Made by a program: the position numbers and the translations under genes. DNA of 64,000 nt from Todiramphus chloris collaris (lineage: Eukaryota; Chordata; Aves; Coraciiformes; Alcedinidae): positions 9,804,178 to 9,868,177 of the forward strand of contig JANVCC010000018.1 of the NCBI GenBank assembly GCA_025345505.1, in the 5' to 3' direction. The notes under the pieces are model-generated. The model was given only the letters and a program-made list of their open reading frames with translations, did no database searches and had not been told where the DNA came from. Each line of letters starts with the position of its first letter. Within the stretch, counting starts at the first letter, position 1. Shown here piece after piece: positions 14,311-24,078 of the stretch.

Positions 14311-14804
14311 CAGAAAACATGTTTTCCTTGGGGAATTTAATAAAAATATGCCTGCATTTCGGAAATAGGATTTCTTTATATTTATGATTTCTTAATCTTT
14401 AACATTTTACCAGAATATGAAAAGTTTTGTCCTATGCAATGAACATTTCCCTGGTGTCTTGGTTTGAAAGACAGGTGTCTGCCAAGGAAGGCAGGAGCCC
14501 CCCTTGGAATGGAAATGCAGCCCCCTCCCCTCCGAATGCTTGCAATTTTAAATTAAGGGGCTTTCAGGCAAAGATATGAGGAATAGGAATAACAGTTCTT
14601 TACTAAATATCTATGTAACAAGGCAAACAAACAACACTAACTACGGCAGTAACAGCAAACAGTGCCAGGAACCCAGTGCCAGCCTCTCGGGGCTCCCGGG
14701 GAGCAGGGAGGGCGCGATGGTCTCCCCGCCGCTCCGGAGCCAGCTCAGGCCCCACGGGGCAATGGCCGACGGAAAGGCCCGCATCACGAACCCCCTGGGC
14801 AGCC

Positions 14805-14978
14805 GATCCCGGTGCCCAGCAGGGTCCTCGGGAGACAGCAGGGGTAGGAGGAAAAGCAGGAGGTGAAGCAGGGACGACTTCTCTCCAAGCTGATCCCGGT
14901 GTCCCGCCGGATCCTCGGGAGGCAGCAGGGAGAGCCGGAGAGCAGCGGGGATGAGGTCTCTGCACCTCGAGGAATTCT
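14805..14978 (+). repeat. Tandem duplication (~87 bp) inside solo LTR
   Basis: GATCCCGGTG followed by a TCCTCGGGAG-type segment occurs at 14805 and again at 14892. The two units have diverged by several substitutions. The sister LTR at 53.6 kb has only one unit. Confidence 0.75.
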
Positions 14979-15030
14979 CTGCACCTCGAGGAATTCTCTG
15001 CACCTCGAGGAGTTCTCTGCACCTCGAGGG
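14958..15030 (+). repeat. 19-bp minisatellite inside solo LTR
   Basis: Units starting CTCTGCACCTCGAGG lie at 14958, 14977, 14996 and 15015. The first three are 19 bp and the fourth is partial. Each carries an XhoI-like CTCGAG palindrome. The sister LTR has a single unit. Confidence 0.93.
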
Positions 15031-15243
15031 CAGCTTCCCCTCCTCGAATGCAGGGAGCAAACCAAGTGAGAGCCCCAGGGGCTCCACCCAACCCCCTTCT
15101 CGGCAGGCTGGACCCCTCCCCCTGTGGCCAGGTCCTTTTGTCTCTCTTAAGTACGGCCATTTACCTCCCTGACAAACAAGTATGGAAACATTCTTTAAGA
15201 CAAGAAGGAAAACAGAACAACTCCCCAAAACCCCAACACCTGT

Positions 15244-18200
15244 GTATCAGGAATTAAACGGCTATGGAGAAAATGGCAGCCTCATGGAGGTCATTGAAAA
15301 CTCCCCATTGACTTCCTGATGCAACAGTCAGAGGTCACTCCCATTGCACGTAAAGCTGTCAAACAACTTTCATTATAGCTTTGTCTTCTACATGTACACA
15401 GCTTTCTTCAGGCTTGATCTCCATTAGAAGGCTTGTTGTTATGGACATGGACAATAGAGGATTGGCTGCACGTATAAAAGGGCTCATCTTGCACAGGTAA
15501 ATACATGTGTGCAATATACTGCTTTAAAAGTTTTTTAAGATGAATGGTTCAGCTTCTCTGAAGGTCAGGGAGTGTTGCATCACCATTCCCTTCACAGCGT
15601 TAGCTCTGCCTCAGTTTAGATCCTTCTGTGCTCTGAATAAGTTGGGCCCTAGCACAGAGGGTCCATTTCATGTGGTGTGGGGAATTCCTCATTTTAATTT
15701 TTCCAGCTTTCAGATGTTTGACTTTGGAGCTTTAACACTCCTCGCTCATGAGCTTTTATGAATATAATGTTTTTGTTTTTCAGAGCAGGGAAATTAAAAA
15801 AATAAATAAATCTGTGGTGAATCCACAAGCTTGATCATTGCATTCCTGTGGCACAGAACTGCTGTGCTGAACCATGATGCTGACCATATAGGCTGACAGC
15901 ACACTGTTTTAACAGGAAAATTAATATTGCTTGAATGAATTAGGGAAGAATAAAAGCAACCAGTTTGGCATCTAACCATCCTTTACCTCAGAAAGGTGAT
16001 GGTGTTTACATCTAACCCTTTCTAAATTTATGCCTCAAATTTGTATTGGTCCCTGTTAGACAACTTTGAACAATTTCTAAGGAAGTCTCTGAAACCCAGG
16101 GTACCCTGCAGGTGAAGGAATGGCTGTGTACTAACAAAGCATCCCAACAGTGGGAACTAAAAAGAAACAAAGAAATAAGTTTGCAGATGTTTGCTCTGTT
16201 TGTACACTATGAATTCACTCAGTCTGTTGTTGAATACAGGAAAATAAAGTATCTGGACCTTTGATCGGACTCAATACACACTGTTATGTTCTTACGTAAG
16301 TTTGAAAGTTATAGAATTCAGACAAAATCAGTTGCTTCAGCTCCCTTTATTGTCAGTGAGTGATTTATGACACTTTTCTTGAACACCTGGCTTGGGAGTT
16401 GCCTTTTAGAGGTACCTGTACTTCTCTACTGACTAGAAGGAGATTTTGTATAAGTCTTAAGTCTGCCTAAGACTAGAACCATACTTTCAGACTGTTGCAT
16501 TAACTGATCTGAATGTCATTCCATCTCACACTATCAGGAAGGGTTCATTATGCATTGTTGCAATGAAACAATGTTTTCTCCTCCCAATGACATGCAACTA
16601 TCCCATGAAAATTCTATACTACTGAAACAAATGCTGTCACAGTTATATTAGGTAAGGCTCACATAACTTCACACAAGTATGCAAGAAAATTCTGCAGCCT
16701 CATGAGCAGACCTTGATGTTTTTACTCTCTGTGAATAGAAGCATTTTCCATCTGTAGTCTTACTGATTTCAGGGATCATCCTTTGTGAGAAGACTGTGTT
16801 TCACTGTAGTAGGGCTGATTCATCTACTCTGTGTTTACTGAAGGGACTTACAGACAGTATGACTCAAGAAAACCAGCATCCCCTTACCAAAGAAGTTTGT
16901 TAGTATTAAATTAGAAAGATCTCACTAGAAGACCCTAGTAATACAACAGACAGTTTTAACCATTGTTCAATTCTGTATCTAGATTGTTTTTTTCATATTG
17001 TACTCAGAAAGGCTGATTACAAATTATGAAGTTTTAAAAGGCAAACTTTTTCTGCAAGTGGAAGAAGAAATGCAGACCTCATTTCAAGGATAGATGTCAA
17101 GATTATTGTTTAAATGTATACATGCTTTTTAGGAAGAAATATGGACAAAATGGATTGTCTGCTTGAAGTGTTAAGTGTTGTGCCCTCTATTTTTAAAGCA
17201 TTGTTAACTGTGCTACAGAATACACCTTTGTATTTTTTTAAAGAAGTCTAAAATTCCTGTCATGTCACAGTTTGCTTTAGCTTCTTTCTTTTATTTTTGT
17301 ATTTTAAAAAATGCAGAAAAATCAAGAGACATGCCAACTAGAGGTAGAGATGTGTTCAGACCTGTAACCTCATAGGTTCAGGAAGACTTCAAAGTTGAAA
17401 CTGGTAGGATCAAGTTACATTTCATCAGAGAGAATAAATTTATGCCTGTAAGCCATAACCTTTGGTCAGCCCCTGTTTCTTCCTATTGGCTTAGAGGTAG
17501 GTATACTTGTGTTATTCATCTGTCCTGCAGTCATACTGAATAAAATTCTCTCTCTTTTGTTTTTCATTTTTTTTACTGTCTACTTAACATCTTCAACAAA
17601 GATGGGAGCTATTCAAATTGTCTGTGTGTCTTTTAATACAAGACAAATCAACTCTTTTTTTTTTTTTTTAAATTATGTCCACTGTGCTAATGTAAAGGAC
17701 GGTGATTGGTGGGGCTGCTGTAAAAACTGGAAAGAATAGATGTCATTCACAGAACAATAGAACTGAGAAAACATTGTTATTATTGACACTATATTTGTGT
17801 AGCCACAATGCAGAACTCTGGAGCTACATGTATACTGGTAAATAAAATTGGACTAGGGCTCCCCTCTGGTTCTGAGGCCTATTGATGTGAGTGAGCTCAT
17901 GATCAGCTTCTTTACTTTCTGAAACTGTGTGGCTGCCTCCAAACAGGCTGTTTTTGGGGTTACCTAAGACCTGAAAACTGTGTCCAGACATTATCTGGAA
18001 GAGAATTAGTTTGGATCAAAACAGTGCCAAGAGGTGTGCTAGTAATTTAACATCATGACCTGGCCCTGTTTATTATGGTAATATAGAAGTACTAAAAAAT
18101 GCCAGGTGCTGTACAGAGCCAGAAACCACTGCTGTGCCAGTCAGACTTTGATATAAGCAGCAATATCTAGAGGACAGATATATATACACCTGGGTTCTGC

Positions 18201-21184
18201 AAAGATGTGCATTATTTTCCTTCTACATTGTAGAATGGAATAAAAAGAAAGTAAGTTTCTTCTAAAATTTGGGAACAGATGTATGGTTCTGCTGCTACTC
18301 TTAAGTCTGGGAAAGGGAATTTACTTTCTGTCACTCAAAAATGTTCCTTTTATCAAAGGAAGGCAGTATGTGAACAATATATTACAAGTATGTCATGAAA
18401 ATCCAGCTTCACAAAACCAAAACAATATGAAGCATTCTCTTCTCCCTAGATTATGAGGGTTTCAAATTTCAGCCTGACTGAATAGTTCTGTCTCCCACCC
18501 AAACATATTTCTTGGATAACTCTGGAAACCTGATACCTGAGCACTGTTCTATATGGGAGCTCTTCTCAGTTTCCATACCAGTCTACACCTGAGAGTACAC
18601 AGAAATACATGGCTGTTCATGGCCAGAACCATGAAGCTATGTATATGCATCTTGCATGCCTTTGTTATAGAGTGCACTTGGATATTACATTTGACTTCTT
18701 CTTTTAACTCATAATCACTATACTGAATTCTGGTGGTGTGTTCAGTGTGGGCCAGCTGCCTCTATGGTGAAGGAACTAAAAATCAGGTTCCTATTTCACC
18801 TGATTGGGAAACCTCTGGATCCCATCCTCATTTTACAATGAGGTCATTGCAAAATCCTCAAAACTGGTCCTCAAATGGACCAAGTTTTTCTGAGCATAAG
18901 GGGAAGAGCAAAATGATTCAGCTTGTGAAATCATGAATACCTTAGGTGGCTTCAGAACAAAGTGCCTCTGGATTTTGCATGTGAATGAGTGCACCCCTAA
19001 GAAGGATTCAGTAACTTGGCTACAATTTTCTTTTATTGCTGACTAATCTAATAAAGCAACAGAGACATTAGTGCAGGAAAGTTGGATTAGGTATCTCTGA
19101 GGTCCCTTCCAACCTAAGCCATTCCATGATTACATGAATTAATTCTACAACAAAGACATCCTCTTCAGATTTTATTTTAGAAAGAAATTCTTGGCTTTGA
19201 GATGAAAAAAAATATGGGTGCTGAGATTCTGAAGAAAAAATACCCTAGGTGCTAGGCTTCTGAAGTTCCTTTGGTAAAATAAAGGATATTGCTACTGAAA
19301 TTATTGGCTCCACCTCTTCCCTGCTGGTAGGGATCTTATTCCTAGCCGATAAGACTTATCCAAGGTGACATTAAAACTTCCTTGCATTCTTAGATGTGTG
19401 ATGTACCATTCTAACTGAAGGCAATCTAATGTTAAAAGTACAGCTATATTGGCAAGAAGTGCTTAAAGAAATGCAGGGAACAGCTGGTGTTAAATAAGGC
19501 TCTCCCACATTTTTGCATTACACAGGTTGCAGCCCAACATGAAGTTACCAGAAAACCTCAGCACAGGCAAGATACACAAGACTGTATAGCCAATGATAAC
19601 AGGAAAGTTTAACACTAGATCAACACCAGCATAATTAGCTGTTTCAAGTGGAGACATTATTCTTCATTTCCTGCCCTCAACTTGTTGCTCTGAACTGTTA
19701 AACAATAGCTGTGTTTCATCCAAGAAGGGTTGGGTTTCAGAGACTGGTAAAATGGTTTCCCTGTGGGACCAGATCCAAAGGTAGATGGATTCACCGGGAG
19801 TGTCACTGGGTTTCAGGTGTGCCAAGCCAGTCTGAGAAACACAGAGATGGTGGGGAAAGGTAGTTTATCTGACAACCAAAAAGCCTTTACAATTTTTTCT
19901 GCAGTGTTTTCATCCAGCTGATTTAATCCCTTTTTACTCAGATAGGCTTTATACCTATGTACTAAAACATGATCAGGAGATTGCCTTCATTTTTTTTCCT
20001 GTCTAAATTTCTAATATAAGGAGAGGTTTCCCCTTTCTTTCTCTACTAGTTTATGTGCACAGCTCTTTCTTTTTCTCATTACTTTGCCAGTCTCCTTCAG
20101 ATATTTCCCACCTTTCAGTCATTCTCTTTTGTACTATTTTCATTCAGTGTTGTCTCTGCTGCCTACTGGTAACTCCCAGATGCCCTAAGCTTTCTTTCCA
20201 TGGATCCAGACTTCTTCAAGTCCCAGTGTGACTTGTCCTTTGAGGCAGACTAGACACCATCTTAGTCAAATTCCTGGGTTCCAGATAATGAGAAGCAGAT
20301 AGATCCAGGGAAAAACTTTCCTTTCTTTTGGTGATAGCTTATTTTGCAAGTTTTGTCAACATGTGAACTCAGTATTCTGTAGGGAGTCTAATGTGAAAGT
20401 GGTGTTCCACCAACTTCATAACCACCCTGCAAAATTAGCAGGTCCTGGCATAATCCTGTGTGGTAAGAAAAACACTTAGAAATGTCCATTTGAGAAGTTT
20501 ATATGAGTATATTAATAATTGGATCTTTTGTATAATATATGTGTAGACTATAGTTATGTGCATGTATACCTTATAATTTTTGCCTGACATAGTAAATATT
20601 TGATTTTTCCAAGCTTTCTGCCATTTTTAAATGGCAGATTACAAAAAATAGAGGTTACATGCACCAAACACTTAACAGTTTTCTGCATGCACACATGCTA
20701 TGGCTGAGACCAGTTCTGACTATCTGCAGATGCAAACAAGATGACATGCAAAAAGGATTACACAGAACTGTAAGATGTGATGTGGAAAATTACTTATTTC
20801 ACTGTCACTCTATTCCTTTATTTGTTCTTGAATGTCTTATTAAAAAAAAACCCAACCACACACAGAGAAACAAACATGTACACTGTACATCAGAACCTGG
20901 AAATCTCCCAAGCCACAGTATAACAATTGGCAAAACTATCAGATATGGTTCAGTAGAAAAGCTACAATGTGATGATGGACCAATTTTAGAGTCAAGACAC
21001 AAGACATGTACTTCTGGTAGGACTCCTAGACTACAAATTCAATTCCTCCCTCCACTATGTTACCTTCAATAAGGAATTTTTGATTTCTGCTCCTTGATTT
21101 CACTATTCTGAAGAATTAAAAAAACACCACCTTCTTTTCTCCCCTTACTGTTTGTAATGAAGCTACTTACCACCTGGCTGCTCT
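15244..21184. other. Non-coding AT-rich stretch
   Basis: No gene is supported in about 5.9 kb. A short CR1 3' scrap lies at 19081-19131. A 137-codon + frame at 20659-21072 has random-looking composition (an N-terminal run of His, Cys and Leu, no domain) and is not called. Short T runs occur, for example near 17657. Confidence 0.5.
19081..19131 (+). mobile_element. CR1 LINE 3' scrap
   Basis: About 50 bp match the very end of CR1. They read TTGGATTAGGT, ATCTCTGAGGTCCCTTCCAA and CC.AAGCCATTCCATGATT, the usual 3' UTR end and the start of the ATTCTATGATT repeat. The upstream part has decayed or was never copied. Confidence 0.75.
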
Positions 21185-21400
21185 AACACTGGGATAATGG
21201 GGCCAAGTCCATGGGCTGGAATCCCTCGTTGGTCAGTTTAGGGTCAGCTGTCCTGTCTGCTCCTCTCTGCAGGTGCAGCCATTACTTTGTGCACCCTGCA
21301 ATGTGGTACACAAGATTTAACAGTGGCTTTGGTCTGCATCACAGTCATTGGTAGCAATTCTAAACATCAAGTATAATCACTACAAGAAGCAGACACTGTC
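21185..21400 (-). mobile_element. Old ERV LTR fragment, antisense
   Basis: Read on the minus strand, the segment resembles the U3 region of a common avian ERVL-type LTR. It has a block around ACAGCTGACCC, TGACCAAC (position of the usual CCAAT box) and GGATTCCAGCCCATG, with the upstream block giving CCACTGTTAAATC. The resemblance is from memory and diverged. No LTR ends or target duplication can be defined, so it is an old partial copy. Confidence 0.45.
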
Positions 21401-23253
21401 TGTGAAAACATGCTGCTAACTTCAGAAAGCACACTTAGAAGAACTGAGATGAAAAGTAAAATCACTGAACAGAATTGTTCTGTTCTAACTCAAACAAATA
21501 CAAATAAACAATTGCAAATAACTCTGCAAATGATCAGAATGGACCTTACACCTAACAAGAGTATTGTCTCATAAATAATACCAAGTTCATGTGTTTAGAT
21601 AGTATATAAGTAGCAACGAAGCTTTTTCTTCTGCAAAGTGGTTTTCTTCTTGGTTATGTAAAACAATGAGTCATTCCTTTCTTGTATTAGACTTTTTTTT
21701 CTTGTCCTTCTTCTAAAAAGTACACAAAAGGCAAAAGGAAATGTTTCATGGGTCCTGTGAACTGGAACAGGTAGGACAGAAAGACTGGGAAGAAAGTACC
21801 AAGGTACATAAATGGCTTGGGAGTGTGTATAAAGACACACTATGAAATCTCTAATCTTTAAATAACATTAAACTGCATTAGGTCTTCTTCAGCTGTATCA
21901 CTCTACACAACAGATGTCGATCCTGTGAATCTTTCAAGTGAAAACATTCTGTGATTCATAGAAAATTTATGATTAAAAGATGGTATAAAGATGAGAAACC
22001 ACCCGCCATTATAAGCCATGATGAACATGTGTGCAAAGTTATTGCAAAAGACACTATGCATTCTACTCCCAGAAAAGGGAAAAAATGTTCCCTTTGGTTG
22101 AATAAAATGTATAAATTAAGTAAAGATGGTCCTCTCCTACTGTTTCAGTCTTTCATATCAGTTTACAAGCAATAAAATCATAAGAGCTCAGCAATAAGTA
22201 AAACACTACTTCTACTCATCCGTCAAATTCAAGAAATCGGAGTATATAATTCGTTGAGTAATCCTTTGAATTCCTGTCTGAACACTAAAAAAGAAATGTG
22301 GTATCACTCCATGTACCTGTCTGTGACTTTTCAGATTGAAAACAACTCTCAGTGCATAGCTTGATTTGTCCTTCGGAAACCACGAGGCAGACATTTGTAC
22401 TAACAAAGGGTTTGTTTGGAACTGCTGGTTTTATCTGATGAATGCTATGATTCTTTCCCCTCATAAGGGAGATATAGAAAAGGCAATGGAGACAGTAGAT
22501 TTTTCATGGTGTTGCTATTTTGTTTTCCATTCAGGGAGAAAAAAAAAAATAATGCACGTGAATTTAGCATCTATGAAACCGAACAAAAGCAAAAAATTCT
22601 GAATATTCATTTAATGGAACATAAAAACCTAAAGAGATATAGTATGAGTTAGGAAAAAAGAGTTGAAATATAACTTCAAATTATATCTCAGTCTGTTACT
22701 AGCTTTCTGTCTCAGGATTCCAGAGGCAGCATGGGCTGCTCACCTTCCTGGACTTCCCCTGAACACCACAGCTACATTTATAGGCTGAGAGGTCTGCAGA
22801 GGAAGAACAGATAAGCAGGATATCCAAGCAGGCAGAAGACAACAGTGATGAATGGCAGAGGCAGGGGGACAGAAAGGGCAGGTCCTGGCACCCAGGGCCC
22901 ATCCCAAAGCTCGTATAGAAGCATGGGGCTGGAGGGTCCAGTCCCAGCCTCATCTACTGTACATCACCCTGTGGATGAGGAGAGGCTGAGTGGGACTCAA
23001 GAGGGCCAGCAGGCAGTTCATGGGCTCTCAGAGGGGCAACGTGCACCAGGACCTGGGATTTGGCTCTTCCCAGTGAGAGACCAGCGGCTTTGTATGGCCC
23101 TCCACCAGGCCAGGACTCAGGAGGGAGTGGCTTGGCCATGGTCCAACTGCCAACTGTGCTGAGCTTGGTCCAGCTCTGCTGACCATTATCCAGTGCTTGT
23201 GTGACTGTTGACTCCCTCAGTTCAGGAAAGGAAACCAGAATCCCTGAATTCTT
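21401..23253. other. Non-coding stretch rising into a GC-richer island
   Basis: From 21401 to about 22690 the DNA is AT-rich with nothing recognised. From about 22700 it becomes clearly GC-richer and purine/pyrimidine mixed. A + frame of 105 codons (22845-23162) lies here but has low-complexity Gly/Gln/Arg composition and no homologue I recognise. It could be part of an untranslated exon or the 5' flank of the gene at 24079. Confidence 0.4.
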
Positions 23254-23310
23254 CAAACCAGAATTCCTAAATGGTTAATCCATGCACATTTTGCAAAAAA
23301 CTACATTTCT
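23254..23310 (+). repeat. Left arm of a ~55-bp inverted repeat
   Basis: The arm holds CAGAATTCCTAAATGGTTAA followed by CATTTTGCAAAAA and ACATTTCT. The reverse complement of 23750-23806 gives the same order with a few substitutions, including an identical 20-base core. Together the arms bound a 553-bp segment. Confidence 0.88.
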
Positions 23311-23339
23311 AACCTTGTGCAATTTTGAAAAAAGGCCCA

Positions 23340-23690
23340 GTTATATCCCACCCCCATCCAATCTAGTTTAAAGCTCTTTCAGTGAGCCCTGCCAGTTCTT
23401 GCCCCACCATCCTTTTTCCCTTCTGAGACAGGTGGAGCTCATCTGTTGCCAGCGGGCCTGGTGTGTACCAACCCATGATCAAAAAACCCAAACCCCTGCC
23501 TGGTAACACCAGGTTCAAAGCCAGGAATTGGTCTGCTGACTACTCCTGTTAACTACCTCATCAGTCTCTACAGCTGGAGGGAAGTGAGAGAAGAAGATGT
23601 GTGCTCCTCATCCCCTTAGCCAGTTGCTCCAAGGCTCCAAAGTCTCTCTTAGCTTTTTTGGACTTCCTGTGGTAAAATAATTATTCCCCA
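23340..23690 (-). pseudogene. CR1 ORF1 remnant (esterase-domain C-terminus), antisense
   Basis: On the minus strand the sequence reads as the 3' end of CR1 ORF1. One frame gives residues like GFGFFDHGLVHT, then after a stop HLSQKGKRMVGQELAGL, ERALN and a stop at 23363-23365. CR1 ORF1 proteins end in an SGNH/GDSL-type esterase domain, and the D-G-x-H-L-S block near the end is its typical last motif. Here the Asp-Gly part has decayed. The copy has internal stops and frameshifts and lacks both CR1 ends. It lies wholly between the arms of the inverted repeat. The match is from memory of the CR1 consensus, not from a search. Confidence 0.7.
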
Positions 23691-23749
23691 CCTAAAAAAC
23701 CAAACGGGGGTAATCATCTGAACTACAAACTTGGCTCCTTTGGTTCACA

Positions 23750-23806
23750 GAAATACAGCTTTTTGCAAAATGTCTGTGTATTAACCATTTAGGAATTCTG
23801 TTTTCA
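23750..23806 (-). repeat. Right arm of a ~55-bp inverted repeat
   Basis: This arm is the reverse complement of 23254-23310 at roughly 85 percent by eye: AAATACAGCTTTTTGCAAAATG, then TTAACCATTTAGGAATTCTG. It ends 272 bp before the predicted start codon at 24079. Confidence 0.88.
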
Positions 23807-24078
23807 GCTTGGGAAGGGTCACTTTGCCCCCATCGTCACTGCATGACAAACGTTGCCATAGGTGATGGTGACATCAAAGGTGGTGTAATGGTGCCAGTCC
23901 CGTGTCATGCCTGCATCACAAACACAGGTGGGATACCGTGGGTCTGAGCAAGGCTGGGCGTCACTTTGCCTGCGACCTGCCAGGTGAAGAGAGTGTCTTG
24001 AGCTGTCAAGGAAGAGCGAGTGGACTGTGAGCTGTGTCCTGCTGTTCCTCCTCAAGCTCTGCTTGGCTCAACACAGGC
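23807..24078 (+). promoter_or_regulatory. Putative promoter / 5' UTR of the SPATA31-like gene
   Basis: This is the 272 bp between the inverted repeat and the first ATG, GC-richer than the surroundings. It holds a CRE-like TGACATCA (23869-23876, one base from TGACGTCA), CGTCA half-sites at 23834 and 23959, an 11-bp direct repeat GTCACTTTGCC at 23818 and 23960, and GTTGCCATAGG at 23852 that resembles half of an RFX X-box. No TATA box is obvious. CRE and X-box elements are common in spermatid genes, which would fit the predicted product, but each match is weak. An untranslated first exon further upstream is equally possible, since CAACACAG at 24069-24076 could be a splice acceptor. Confidence 0.3.

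Larger units (their letters stand above)
6196..14449. other. Long non-coding AT-rich region
   Basis: No gene is supported in these 8.2 kb. Contents worth noting are a CTCF-like motif at 6542-6556, a degenerate ATTGT repeat at 6991-7029, an A-rich low-complexity run at 7140-7236, an (AT)-rich stretch and a (TA)10 at 14291-14310. The part 12780-13090 has an even, unrepetitive AT-rich texture that could be conserved non-coding DNA, but this cannot be judged without an alignment. Confidence 0.5.
14455..15238. mobile_element. Solo LTR of an avian endogenous retrovirus, long variant
   Basis: The 784-bp element starts TGTCTTGG and ends CCCCAACA, giving the TG...CA ends of a retroviral LTR. It is flanked by near-identical 5-mers, CCTGG (14450-14454) and CCTGT (15239-15243), read as a 5-bp target duplication with one change. 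No gag, pol or env lies next to it, so it is a solo LTR. It matches the element at 53587-54228 along its length. It is longer by 142 bp because of two internal tandem expansions: an ~87-bp unit starting GATCCCGGTG at 14805 and again at 14892, and about 3.8 copies of a 19-bp unit at 14958-15030. The middle is GC-rich and the ends AT-rich. Open frames of up to 195 codons inside it are products of GC-rich repeats, not genes. A 5-bp duplication suits an ERVL-type integrase. The transcriptional orientation is unclear. Confidence 0.88.

Noticed and set aside
14603..15257. Many long overlapping open frames (up to 195 codons) on both strands
   Set aside because: All lie in the GC-rich repeat-bearing middle of the solo LTR. 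Stops are rare there on every frame because of composition and tandem repeats, and no viral or cellular domain is present.
20659..21072. 137-codon + frame as a gene
   Set aside because: Composition is random-looking, there is no domain, and a few frames of this length are expected by chance in 64 kb of AT-rich DNA.
22845..23162. 105-codon + frame as an upstream coding exon of the SPATA31-like gene
   Set aside because: It is low in complexity, has no clear donor leading in frame to 24079, and GC-rich DNA gives such frames easily. An untranslated exon here is still possible.
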